Positions 7,341 to 15,148 of a stretch of DNA of 33,825 bases are shown piece after piece (the stretch's first letter is position 1; the number at the start of each line of letters is the position of its first letter). The notes under the pieces were generated by a model. The model did not search any database. It saw nothing but the letters and a program-made list of their open reading frames with translations, and was not told where the DNA came from. The position numbers were made by a program, and so were the translations under genes. Source of the DNA: an uncultured Pseudomonadota bacterium (GTDB taxonomy: Bacteria > Pseudomonadota > Gammaproteobacteria > Methylococcales > Methylomonadaceae); assembly GCA_903858105.1 (NCBI GenBank), contig CAIOHN010000138.1, positions 1 to 33,825 on the forward strand, written 5' to 3'.

Positions 7341-7958
7341 TCAAATTTGAATTTGCAGCAAGCCCGCGCTGGCCGGGGCTTGTAGTGCCTGCCATTCCGC
7401 GCTGGTATGCGTTTTCAGCGTAACCGCGTGCAAGCGGCCAGTGGCTAAAGGGGCGCTGAGAGTTTCCATAACGCCCTGATGTTTTTTAATCATCGGTAAA
7501 TCCGCAAATTGATCGCTAACCACGCTGATCGACAAATTGCAGCCCTCGCCTTCGATGTAAATTTTGGCATCCGGGTAACCGGATAAGATCATTTGCTCGA
7601 CTTCTGAATGCTTGATCACATCGCTTTGCGCTGCCTCGGCAGGCTTGAGAGTGGTTTGCAGCAAAGGCAGCAAGCTACCGTCGTTATTCATAGATTCGAC
7701 GATGTCGCAGCCGCCGACCAGTTCGCCGTTTACAAATAGCTGCGGAAAAGTCGGCCATTTGGAAATGCTGGGCAAGCGATCACGAATAAACGGCGCTTTC
7801 AGTACATCGACGTAGGCGTAAGGCACTTTGGTTTCATTCAAGATGCCCACGGTTTTTGCCGAGAAACCGCACTCTGGCGCGGACGGCACGCCTTTCATAT
7901 ACAAAATCACTGCGTTATCAGCGATTTGTTGCAGGATTTTTTCTTTGGTTGTGCTCAT
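7341..7958 (-). CDS. Monothiol glutaredoxin-BolA fusion protein
   Basis: A 205-residue protein of two domains. Residues 1-104 are a class II monothiol glutaredoxin: active-site CGFS (30-33, after KGVPSAPE), the glutathione-binding WPTFPQLFVNGELVGGCD (68-85). Residues 113-192 are a BolA/IbaG-like domain: GYPDAKIYIEGEGC (127-140), IKKHQGVM, and the invariant RLHAVTLK (175-182, His177). Monothiol Grx and BolA normally form a heterodimer around a [2Fe-2S] cluster ligated by the CGFS Cys, glutathione and BolA residues, working in Fe-S trafficking and iron sensing. Fusion fixes the 1:1 stoichiometry. It is the first gene of an operon with flavodoxin and rseC. Both domains look intact. The ribosome site is weak (GAGAAA). 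Confidence 0.95.
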   Translation of the reverse strand: MSTTKEKILQQIADNAVILYMKGVPSAPECGFSAKTVGILNETKVPYAYVDVLKAPFIRDRLPSISKWPTFPQLFVNGELVGGCDIVESMNNDGSLLPLLQTTLKPAEAAQSDVIKHSEVEQMILSGYPDAKIYIEGEGCNLSISVVSDQFADLPMIKKHQGVMETLSAPLATGRLHAVTLKTHTSAEWQALQAPASAGLLQIQI

Positions 7959-8010
7959 GTTAATTTTCTCAATCTAATAAAAAAATATTGGTTCGCCAGC
8001 GGGGTTTCTT

Positions 8011-8260
8011 CCCGTATGCCGCGCCGAGCACCGAAGCTTTCGCCGAGAATAGCCCGTCAGGGGCGTCGCATGGATGCGACGCGTTGCCGAAGGGCCAGGG
8101 ACGGCCCTTTCGGCAACCCTCGGCGAAAGCTTTGGCGCGCAGGATCAAAGCGGCATCCGGGTGGCCTTTCTTTGGGTTACTTTTCTTTGGCCAAACAAAG
8201 AAAAGTGACTCGGCTGTCGGTCCGAGCACCGACATTAAAACAACCGTCGCGATAGCGACA
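8011..8260. repeat. Dispersed structured repeat, copy A
   Basis: About 250 bp, related to copy B at 15149-15468 and in the same orientation. Copy A can fold as an outer stem (8034-8047 with 8119-8132, 14 perfect pairs) enclosing two hairpins: 8063-8071 with 8074-8082, and 8084-8096 with 8103-8116 (one bulged T). A third hairpin follows (8180-8189 with 8196-8205), then two small ones (8216-8221/8228-8233 and 8246-8250/8255-8259). Several stem pairs differ from copy B while staying complementary. It fills the gap 7959-8288 between two minus-strand genes. The ORFs crossing it are not credible genes. Confidence 0.85.
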
Positions 8261-8288
8261 CCGCACAACAAAATAATTTCAAAGCTAC

Positions 8289-9974
8289 TCATTGAGTCAC
8301 CCCCTGCACCACCAACCGCCCTTCCAATCTAGCCCCACCCCCCCCAACCCGCCCCGCATAACTCAATATCGGCAATCCCAAAAACAATTTATCCCCATCC
8401 GTCCGCATCGCCGCCTTGGCCGTTTCATAATCCTGCTGCCATTGTGGAGAAAACTCGTTAGCATCCTGCGCATTACCCGCGCCACCCGCCAAAAACAGCT
8501 CGCGCATGGCTGCGCCAGGATTAACAAACGCTGCCAGTTGCGCAGACTGCAAACGCGTTTTCTCGGCACCGCGCTGCCAGTCCAATGGACTTAAGGATTG
8601 TTTCTCGCAGGCGTCTTTCATACGGGTCAATAAGCTGGGCGAACTGGCCGCCAGGAATAAACTGCCACCGGCGCATTCGACACCGGACTCAGGATTTTTT
8701 AAATATTGCGCATAGGCGGCGCTGGCTTGCGGCTGATTAGGATTGCCGATAATGATACCGACTGCGCCGCTTGGACTATCGGCGGTAAAGTCCCAAACCA
8801 CGCCCACACCTGCGGGCTCAGGGCCGGGCGGATTTTCTGATGGGCCGTCGTTTGCCAGGGTGCGCCAATCATCGGCTGTCAGGTCAGGCGAGAACGCTAA
8901 ACTGGCGACAGCACCGGCAAAGGCATCGTGTGGGATGCTGGCTAATACGCCGTCAAATAACTGGCCGTGTAATTGCCGCTGCCAAACTGCCGCCGGTAAA
9001 TTCATCACACCTAGTTGGTCGTCTTTTAAAGCAAAATCCCATTGCACCGGGTACGTCGGCAAGCCGGTCAAAACCGGTAACAAGTTGTCAATAAACGCTT
9101 CCGTGCGCAAGGTCAGGCTTAGTGGCGCGTCGCCATGATTGGCTTGCGGGTTTACGCTGTCGATCACGTTTAATAAGGCTTCCAGACTTTGCGCCAGGTA
9201 AATGCGGGCGTGGTATTGAGTAAAAAACAAGCGTTGCAGACCTATGCGGGTTTCCAGAATCGGCTCCGGCAATTTGGTGATGCGATAGCCGCTGGTAGCC
9301 AAAATGCCCGCCAGCGCTGGCATGGCTTGATCGATAAATTGGCTATCGCTGCGTGAATAACTCATCACCCACCCCTGGCTGGCATGCGCCATGTCATAGT
9401 GCAGTTCGGCGTTGGCGGCTACGGCATCGCGCAATAATTGGCCCAGAAACTCGCCTTGCAAGCCCGCTAAATTAAGCTGCTCGGCTTTGACTTTAAGACT
9501 TTTTAACAACCCGGAAAACAAACCTTGCACAAAGCGGTTTTCAGTTAAGACCTTAACTTGCGGCTGCGTGTCCCACCACTTCAAAAACTCGGTTCCCTGA
9601 TTAAAATACAGGGTAAAAGCCACCGGATGCTTCTTGACATACCAGGCCGCCAGCTTTGGACAATCAGCCGGGCGCGTAACCGTCACATCCACAGCCGTGG
9701 CAGAGCCGACATCGCCGCCGCTTAAGGCAGGACAATGATCGTCACCGCTCGGCACTTCGTCATTACTGCCGACCCGTGAAGTCGCGGCATCCAGATCCTT
9801 ATTGGCGCTATCACGCAGTTTGACGGTTAAATCCAGCATCGGCAGACCAGCGCGCATGAGTCTGCTCAAAGGTTGCCTGGAATAATCCTGGTAGCCGACC
9901 ACACCGGCGGTAGCAGTCAGCACCACCGCCGAAGCAATGACGGTCAGGCGTTTTGCGGGCGTAAGCGGTTCCAT
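8289..9974 (-). CDS. DUF2138 protein, YfaA-like
   Basis: A 561-residue protein close in length to E. coli YfaA (about 562) and matching the DUF2138 family by overall pattern and context, as judged from memory. An N-terminal membrane anchor or uncleaved signal covers about residues 9-27 ([20 protein letters not shown]); the rest is probably periplasmic. Four Cys are seen (HCPAL, DCPKL, VECAGG, KDACEK), which could form disulfides. In E. coli, yfaA ends the yfaPTSQA cluster that carries an alpha-2-macroglobulin gene. Here it follows a YfaP-YfaT fusion directly, with a 31-nt overlap. GGAG lies seven bases before ATG 9974. No biochemical function is known. Confidence 0.75.
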   Translation of the reverse strand: MEPLTPAKRLTVIASAVVLTATAGVVGYQDYSRQPLSRLMRAGLPMLDLTVKLRDSANKDLDAATSRVGSNDEVPSGDDHCPALSGGDVGSATAVDVTVTRPADCPKLAAWYVKKHPVAFTLYFNQGTEFLKWWDTQPQVKVLTENRFVQGLFSGLLKSLKVKAEQLNLAGLQGEFLGQLLRDAVAANAELHYDMAHASQGWVMSYSRSDSQFIDQAMPALAGILATSGYRITKLPEPILETRIGLQRLFFTQYHARIYLAQSLEALLNVIDSVNPQANHGDAPLSLTLRTEAFIDNLLPVLTGLPTYPVQWDFALKDDQLGVMNLPAAVWQRQLHGQLFDGVLASIPHDAFAGAVASLAFSPDLTADDWRTLANDGPSENPPGPEPAGVGVVWDFTADSPSGAVGIIIGNPNQPQASAAYAQYLKNPESGVECAGGSLFLAASSPSLLTRMKDACEKQSLSPLDWQRGAEKTRLQSAQLAAFVNPGAAMRELFLAGGAGNAQDANEFSPQWQQDYETAKAAMRTDGDKLFLGLPILSYAGRVGGGGARLEGRLVVQGVTQ

Positions 9975-11473
9975 TCATACACTCCAAGGAAATAAGGGTT
10001 TTCCGGGCGGGGTATCCACACCGGATCAGGCGATTGCAATAACTCGGCGACACTCACCACACGCACCTGGGCATCTTCGCCCTGCGCGCCGTTGTGATAA
10101 ACCGCCAGATTTTCCGCACGACCAGCGGCGAACAGCATCAAGTGATAGGGCTCGTCATTGATCAAAGGTTTTTGATACACCAATAAGTCGCCGCTTTGTG
10201 CCGTGGTCAGGTCGCGGGATTTCAATCTGAAGTTATAGCCAATCAAGGTTTCCGCATCTGCAAAATTGCCGTAGCGCGGCTGATTGCCGTTCAAGCCGGT
10301 TTGCCAGATTTGCGGATACGCTGGCAATGTCTGGCGGGCTTGTTCCGACAAAGGCGGCAATTTTAATTTGGCCGGAATACCCAGCTTGTTGGTGCGCGTT
10401 GCATCGCGAGGCTCTAATGCGGTGCGGTAAGCAAAGCGCACTAAACCGGCGCAATCGCGTTGTTTGGGTTCCCATAACGGACTGAGTTTGCGGGCCTGTA
10501 ACAATGCCACATCACTGACCACTTGCCGCAAGGCATCTGCGTCTTGTGCAGGTAAATAACCCAGTTCTTCTGGCCCCGTATCTTCGCCTTCGCGCTTGGG
10601 TTCGTGTTTGATGTATTCCTTAACTTCTGCGGGCATGTCGCGCTCGGCGTCCTGGCCCGGCACATAGATTTTTGCCGGTTGCCGGTTGCCCTGGATCACG
10701 ATGTAGGCCAGGGTTTTGGTTTCGCCGGGTCTGGCTAAGGGTTTTTGCACCCGCCGCCTACTTTCGCTGGGCAGGCCTTCATCCAGAATAATGTCCAAAT
10801 TAGCCAAGGTATGCTGCACTGCGCCGCCCGGCCAATAATTGGTGTCGATACGGAAAACGCCAATAGGTGGCGCAGGATGCACATACAAATACGGGCCGTA
10901 GCCAGCTTGATCGAAATTGTCGCCGCTTTGATTTAAAAAGAAGATACCGCCCGTGGTCGAGTTGGTGTCGGCCCAGTACACATGGCTTTTATCCGGCTCG
11001 TAGATATGCAAATCGGTATAGACGCCATCACTGTCGCTGGTTAATACCACTTTAAGCGGAATTGACGAAATCACCGCATCAACCGTAGTCGATGCCTTGG
11101 CAACGCCAGCGCTGTTGGCACATTCGGCGATGATCGTATTCTTGCCCTTGGCAGCCGGAAACGCTCTGGCAAAACTGCCGTTGGCATTGCGCACGTAATA
11201 GCGCACACCATTGATATTGACCACTACCGGGTCTGCAGCCGGATCAGAGCAGGTGCCAGCGACCGTGATTTGCAGCGCGCTGGTCCAGCCACCAGCAGGT
11301 TTGCTCAGCGTTAGCGTCGGCGGCGTACTGGCAATTTGCGGAGGCTTTTGTTGGCCACGACGCGCCAAAATATCCGGGTCGTCGCTGGGAGCAGCAAAGC
11401 TTGGACCCGTTAAAATCAGGAGTAACACGCCATAGCCATTAAGGCAGATATGGAGCAATTTAGGTATCCGCAT
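9944..11473 (-). CDS. Secreted DUF2135-DUF1175 fusion (YfaP-YfaT)
   Basis: A 509-residue exported protein. A signal peptide (about 1-27, ending PSFA) is followed by an Ig-like segment (about 48-135), then a DUF2135 domain with [29 protein letters not shown] and VFRIDTNYW (about 140-235). A C-terminal DUF1175 domain (about 300-500) carries [12 protein letters not shown] with Cys341 and PYHLMLF with His444. The Cys-then-His pattern resembles NlpC/P60 peptidases (DCSGF ... H), so peptidoglycan hydrolase or transferase activity is a testable idea, not a fact. E. coli encodes these halves separately as YfaP and YfaT. ATG 11473 with GGAGG five bases upstream is preferred to the TTG just before it. 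Confidence 0.82.
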   Translation of the reverse strand: MRIPKLLHICLNGYGVLLLILTGPSFAAPSDDPDILARRGQQKPPQIASTPPTLTLSKPAGGWTSALQITVAGTCSDPAADPVVVNINGVRYYVRNANGSFARAFPAAKGKNTIIAECANSAGVAKASTTVDAVISSIPLKVVLTSDSDGVYTDLHIYEPDKSHVYWADTNSTTGGIFFLNQSGDNFDQAGYGPYLYVHPAPPIGVFRIDTNYWPGGAVQHTLANLDIILDEGLPSESRRRVQKPLARPGETKTLAYIVIQGNRQPAKIYVPGQDAERDMPAEVKEYIKHEPKREGEDTGPEELGYLPAQDADALRQVVSDVALLQARKLSPLWEPKQRDCAGLVRFAYRTALEPRDATRTNKLGIPAKLKLPPLSEQARQTLPAYPQIWQTGLNGNQPRYGNFADAETLIGYNFRLKSRDLTTAQSGDLLVYQKPLINDEPYHLMLFAAGRAENLAVYHNGAQGEDAQVRVVSVAELLQSPDPVWIPRPENPYFLGVYEWNRLRPQNA

Positions 11474-11579
11474 CAAAGCCTCCGAGGACTATGGGAATGT
11501 ATACGATGGCTGAAATGTAACAAGCAAATCGGCTAACGGCAAATGTAATGCACTGCTTGCTGTTTTACCCGGATTTCTC

Positions 11580-11602
11580 GTTCCCACGCACCGCGTGAGA
11601 AC
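11580..11602 (+). repeat. Degenerate REP hairpin
   Basis: GTTCCCACGCACCGCGTGAGAAC, split here by position as 11580-11590 and 11592-11602, is a worn version of the 21-bp REP hairpin seen intact at 14352-14372 and 14996-15016. It opens the 580-bp gene-free stretch 11477-12055, which consists almost entirely of repeat units and shows no credible gene. Confidence 0.6.
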
Positions 11603-11608
11603 AAGATA

Positions 11609-11709
11609 ACCCCTTCTCCCTCCGGGAGAAGGTTGGGATGAGGGGATCAAAGTAAAGTTTTTTCCCTTATTTACCCCCTCACCCTAACCCTCTCCCGGAG
11701 GGAGAGGGA
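11609..11709. repeat. Inverted pair of CCCTCTCCC-type palindromic repeats
   Basis: The unit at 11609-11645 (arms CCTTCTCCC and GGGAGAAGG, then a GGATGAGGGG tail) faces a second unit in opposite orientation at 11674-11709 (tail CCCCCTCACCC, arms CCCTCTCCC and GGGAGAGGG). About 28 bp of unrelated sequence lies between. This unit is widespread in proteobacterial intergenic DNA as far as I recall. The pair can form one long hairpin in RNA and could act as a transcription or mRNA-decay barrier. Confidence 0.75.
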
Positions 11710-11741
11710 ACCACCGGCTCTTAACTTAATGGCAGTGAAAC

Positions 11742-11776
11742 AGCGCGTGGGAATGCAGTATATCCAAGCTGGCGGT
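11742..11776 (+). repeat. Truncated REP element
   Basis: The second arm of the REP hairpin (GCGCGTGGGAATGCAG) and the tail with GCTGGCGGT are present, but the first arm TTCCCACG is missing. It is the same family as the elements beside the transposase gene at 14400-14936. Confidence 0.65.
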
Positions 11777-11900
11777 AACAACGAAGAGCCCACCAAAACC
11801 AGATCAACTGAATGAGTCGTAGCCGTTCCCATATATTCCAAACCCACATCCGCATTCTTCTAATCTGCGCCGCCCTGAATCTGAATTGGTTTATATTGTG

Positions 11901-12020
11901 GCCGCAGCGCGGCAGGTTTGTATTCCCACGCGGCGCATGGGAACAAGATTCGTTCTGCGGGAAGGGATTTTTCTCATTCCCACGCGCCGCGTGGGAATGC
12001 AGCATAGCCGCGCTGGCGGT
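11901..12020. repeat. Head-to-head REP pair (BIME-like)
   Basis: A minus-oriented REP (11901-11943, hairpin arms at 11923-11943 with one mismatch and tail GCCGCAGCGCGGC) faces a plus-oriented REP (11977-12020, perfect hairpin 11977-11997, tail AGCCGCGCTGGCGGT). Tail-hairpin-spacer-hairpin-tail is the standard BIME arrangement. The plus copy is nearly identical to the complement of the element at 14974-15016 beside the transposase, which links this pair to that enzyme. Confidence 0.8.
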
Positions 12021-12055
12021 AAATACCACAAAGCCTTGCGCGACTAACCCATGCT

Positions 12056-14221
12056 TTACTCAACAGTCCCCTGCAATCGGGTAACCCAGGCATGCTTGGC
12101 ATATGGATCGACATGAAATGCCAGCGCCACCGGCTTATGCAACAAGCCTTCCTCGCCAGAGGCGTTGGGGTTTAGCTGGCGTTTTTCCACAAAGTCCACC
12201 AAGCGGCGCAGGTGATAAATGGCTAACAAGCGGTTGCCCTCGCTACCTTTATAAATCAAATACGCCACATTATCTTCAGATAACGCCGGGTTTCTATCGA
12301 TTAAAGCCGCCAATTCGCCTTCGCCGTCCTGCGCCAGATTTTTTAAGACAGAATCCGGGCGCTCGCGCATCATCTGCCGTAAATGTTCGGCCAAGCCGCT
12401 GGTCAGTTGCTGGCGCTGTAACGCTTCAAGTTCGGCATCGCTTAACAGAAAACTTTCGGCAACCAGATAATGCCTATCCCGCTCGCCATCGTTGGCAAAC
12501 AGAGAAATTTTCGACACCGCCGCATCTTCCAAGGCATGCAAAAACTCCTGCGGCGAACGGATGTGTTTATCAATGGTGACCACCCACGGCAAGGCACGGC
12601 CAGTGGCTTGAAACCGCGATTTAACGCTGCCGATCACCCCCGAACGCGACAGTTCCTGTTCACGCCCGGCCGGCTTGACCAAAAACGCATCGACGGCGGT
12701 TATCTGGGTGCAAAAACCGGCGGCATTAAATTGTCTGACGATAGTGGAATAGCGCGGGTGATAAGGTATGCCAGTACCGTCGTACAAAATATTTATCCGC
12801 TGCTCGCGCGCCTGCTGTGCCACCAAATCACGCAAGCGATTGGCGAACGGCTCGACGTAAACATAATCATCGCTATGATGATCGGCGGCAGTCAGCAAGC
12901 GATACAAGTCGCTGAGTTTACGAAACTCGTCCAGCGAAGCGATCACAAAATTGTCGCCGCATAAGGCCTTGGCAATTTCCTCGACTGCCGTTTTACCCGC
13001 GCCTGCGCCGCCCATGCACATCAAAAACCTGGGTTCGGCGACCGAGGCTTTACCGGCAAAAATAGCATCACGAGCAGCCAGCAACATTCGATTGATTTTA
13101 GCCAAGCGCTCGTAAGCGATTTCCACGGTACGTCGCAAGCGGCCCTCGCCGCTGGCTGCCGCCAGCATTTTGGCCTTTAGCGCCTCGTTGTCCGCCAAGG
13201 CAAACAAATTGGCTTGCTCACCGGCACATTGCTTTAACAAATCCATTAGCTCGGCCTGGCTGGGCGAACGCAAACCGGTCAGCATGTTCACGTCCAGACA
13301 AAACAAGGGCGCGACGCCATCGGCACGGATCGGGATTGCATCAATCTCGGTTTTGCCGGGCGCGCGCAAATCCTCAGTACCCGGCAAATAGCCGATGATA
13401 TTTTCGGAAACACTTAAAGGATTGTCGGCAAAGTGCTGGCCGGCAATCAGTTGTTCGGCGACGATGCTGTTTAACGGAGCCAAGCCGCCGGTCACTGTCA
13501 CCAGACATTCGACGCCCTCGGCGGTGGTATGCGACAGAAACGGAATACCCAACACAAAGCGTTTGTTTTCCGGCCATTTGCCGTAACTGTTGGCTTGATT
13601 GTGCAGATTCTTGAAGCGCTTGGCATCCAGTGCATGAGCAAAAGCCCGGCTTAGCGCTCGGTGCTGGCTATTGTGATCGTGCAGCACTTGTGCATCTTCC
13701 GCGGTTAAGCGCCGAAAATCGATGCCTTGCTCATACACCGCTTTGAAAGCGGGCAAATTGCCCAAGGCCGTGATGAAAAAATCCAGGGTAATACGATTGC
13801 CGTAACTGTAGGGTCGCACAACCCGCAGCGCCTGATAAAAACTGGCCAGTCGCTCGGCAATGTCATCGCTGTAAATCACGAAGCCGTTGTTATCAAAAAT
13901 CGCGCTATCGCTATTGCTCTCGCCATCCAAAACCAGTCGTTCAATAGCGATTCGAAACTGTTTGCGCTTGTCGGCATCGGGCATGGTGCCAGGGCGATGG
14001 GTGACGGTAGGCTGTTCTTTCCAATCACTAAACATCTCGCGATGAATGCGCGAGTACAAGCTGGTCATATAGGTAACCCGCTTGGTCTGGTCGTGCGAGA
14101 CGGTGATTTCCAGCTCTTGCAGCAAGGTGGACAACAGGCTGGCGCCTTGGGCAATGGCCAGCGCAGTGCGCAGGCGCTTTAGCGGTTTGTATCCCGGAAT
14201 GTTCCGGCTGGGGTTTTGCAT
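12056..14221 (-). CDS. Large protein with degenerate Fic-like N-terminus and zeta-toxin-like kinase domain
   Basis: A 721-residue cytoplasmic protein. Residues about 395-560 resemble zeta toxin/UDP-GlcNAc kinase-type P-loop kinases: Walker A GGAGAGKT (404-411), IASLDEFRKL in the position of the zeta substrate Asp motif, and NILYDGTGIPYHPRY. The N-terminal part has a Fic-like layout: RIHREMFSDW, a THRPGTMPD stretch, and FYQALRVVRPYSYGN around 136-142. The Fic signature HPFxxGNGR is degraded here (Arg136 for the catalytic His, GNR for GNGR), so AMP transfer is unlikely. The remaining C-terminus is unassigned. GAGGG lies seven bases before ATG 14221. No antitoxin-like ORF is adjacent, which argues against a simple toxin. 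REP clusters flank it on both sides. Confidence 0.7.
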   Translation of the reverse strand: MQNPSRNIPGYKPLKRLRTALAIAQGASLLSTLLQELEITVSHDQTKRVTYMTSLYSRIHREMFSDWKEQPTVTHRPGTMPDADKRKQFRIAIERLVLDGESNSDSAIFDNNGFVIYSDDIAERLASFYQALRVVRPYSYGNRITLDFFITALGNLPAFKAVYEQGIDFRRLTAEDAQVLHDHNSQHRALSRAFAHALDAKRFKNLHNQANSYGKWPENKRFVLGIPFLSHTTAEGVECLVTVTGGLAPLNSIVAEQLIAGQHFADNPLSVSENIIGYLPGTEDLRAPGKTEIDAIPIRADGVAPLFCLDVNMLTGLRSPSQAELMDLLKQCAGEQANLFALADNEALKAKMLAAASGEGRLRRTVEIAYERLAKINRMLLAARDAIFAGKASVAEPRFLMCMGGAGAGKTAVEEIAKALCGDNFVIASLDEFRKLSDLYRLLTAADHHSDDYVYVEPFANRLRDLVAQQAREQRINILYDGTGIPYHPRYSTIVRQFNAAGFCTQITAVDAFLVKPAGREQELSRSGVIGSVKSRFQATGRALPWVVTIDKHIRSPQEFLHALEDAAVSKISLFANDGERDRHYLVAESFLLSDAELEALQRQQLTSGLAEHLRQMMRERPDSVLKNLAQDGEGELAALIDRNPALSEDNVAYLIYKGSEGNRLLAIYHLRRLVDFVEKRQLNPNASGEEGLLHKPVALAFHVDPYAKHAWVTRLQGTVE

Positions 14222-14351
14222 GATCTACCCTCTTTTTGTTTTTAGTTATTGTTTTTGGGAGGGGATATTAACTGGATATTGCGTGGGAGGGAATTGTTGG
14301 CTGTGTGTCTTTGCAATGTGTCGCTGTCGCGACGAATTGTTTATTATCTCG

Positions 14352-14394
14352 TTCCCACGCGCCGCGTGGGAATGCAGGCCTACCGCGCTGCGGT
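14352..14394 (+). repeat. REP element left of the transposase gene
   Basis: A perfect hairpin TTCCCACGCG-C-CGCGTGGGAA (14352-14372) is followed by a second small stem ACCGC-GCT-GCGGT (14382-14394). The element lies 6 bp from the 3' end of the REP-associated transposase gene and points toward it. The inverted counterpart is at 14974-15016. Confidence 0.85.
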
Positions 14395-14399
14395 CGCCA

Positions 14400-14936
14400 C
14401 TAAAACCAATCCCGATAAACCGGCAACAACCCATCCTGCCCCGCATAATTCCGCGCACTCGAATAGCGCCAATGTTCCGGCAAATCCACATAACCGCGTT
14501 TGACCGGATTGAGGTGGATATAGTCCAACTTCTGTCGCAAGACATCGGGATTATCAATCAACTGTGGATGACTACCTTCTTCCCACAACTGATAGTCCCG
14601 GTCGGTTTTATGCGCTTTGCGGAACCAGCTTAATTGCTTCAATAAGCGCTCGGCGTTGATGATTTGCAAATAATCGATCAACTGCCGTGCGGTGTAAGAC
14701 TTGAAGTGGGCTAGTTGACTGGTTAAATCCTCCGCTTGCACCAGCAAGTGTAAATGGTTTTCCAGAATCACATAGCCGTAGATTTGCCAGTTGTGCTGCT
14801 GCTGGCGGTAGAGCAAAGCATCCAGCACAATTTGCACGGTCGCCGGTCGCGTGAATAACGGTATCCAATTTAAAACGGTGCAGGTTATGAAATGGGGATG
14901 CTGCGACTGGAGGATGTGGTAACGGCTGCGGCCCAT
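14400..14936 (-). CDS. rayT: REP-associated tyrosine transposase (IS200/IS605-like, Y1_Tnp)
   Basis: A 178-residue single-strand DNA transposase. Visible: RYHILQSQHPHFITCTVLNW at the N-terminus, the metal-binding HUH-type motif in VILENHLHLLV, a candidate catalytic Tyr in HFKSYTARQL, and the C-terminal RAYT signature YIHLNPVKRGYV followed by HWRYSSARNY. ATG 14936 with GAGG eight bases upstream was chosen; a longer reading to 15002 would run through the upstream REP. All motifs are intact, so the enzyme may be active. Confidence 0.93.
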   Translation of the reverse strand: MGRSRYHILQSQHPHFITCTVLNWIPLFTRPATVQIVLDALLYRQQQHNWQIYGYVILENHLHLLVQAEDLTSQLAHFKSYTARQLIDYLQIINAERLLKQLSWFRKAHKTDRDYQLWEEGSHPQLIDNPDVLRQKLDYIHLNPVKRGYVDLPEHWRYSSARNYAGQDGLLPVYRDWF

Positions 14937-14973
14937 GGTCTTGACCTCGTTCTGATAGCGTTGTCCTATGTTA

Positions 14974-15016
14974 CCGCTGGCGCGGCTATGCTGCATTCCC
15001 ACGCGGCGCGTGGGAA
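14974..15016 (-). repeat. REP element upstream of the transposase gene
   Basis: Read on the minus strand: hairpin 15016-14996 (TTCCCACGCG-C-CGCGTGGGAA) and then the small stem CCGC-GCCA-GCGG ending at 14974. It sits 38 bp before the transposase ATG, inside the likely promoter region, so REP binding by the enzyme could regulate its own expression. Confidence 0.85.
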
Positions 15017-15148
15017 CGAGGAAAAGCCAAGAATTAGACCAATAAATGTTCCCGAATAAAAATTAAATAAATTTATCGTTTCACTCATATTACAAATTAT
15101 TCAAATTAATTTTGTTTTGGTACAAGCAATCCTTGGAATAGGCGTCCT

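Larger units (their letters stand above)
14352..15016 (-). mobile_element. RAYT locus bounded by inverted REPs (REPtron)
   Basis: A single REP-associated tyrosine transposase gene is bracketed by two REPs in opposite orientation, about 40 bp each. No target-site duplication is evident. RAYTs are domesticated relatives of IS200/IS605 transposases that nick and mobilise REPs; the other REPs at 11580-12020 are the likely non-autonomous products. Whether the unit still moves cannot be told from one window. Confidence 0.75.

Noticed and set aside
7969-8292. Minus-strand ORF of 107 codons whose ATG overlaps the YfaA-like stop (ATGA)
   Set aside because: Most of it lies in structured repeat copy A. 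Its hydrophobic start and the KKSNPKKGHPDAA stretch are translations of repeat sequence, and the overlap with the stop looks accidental.
11580-12020. Possible CRISPR array
   Set aside because: The repeats are palindromic, vary in orientation and spacing, and belong to two families; there are no uniform spacers and no cas genes.
14937-15002. Longer transposase reading frame starting at 15002
   Set aside because: It would translate the REP element; ATG 14936 has GAGG upstream and gives the standard RAYT N-terminus.
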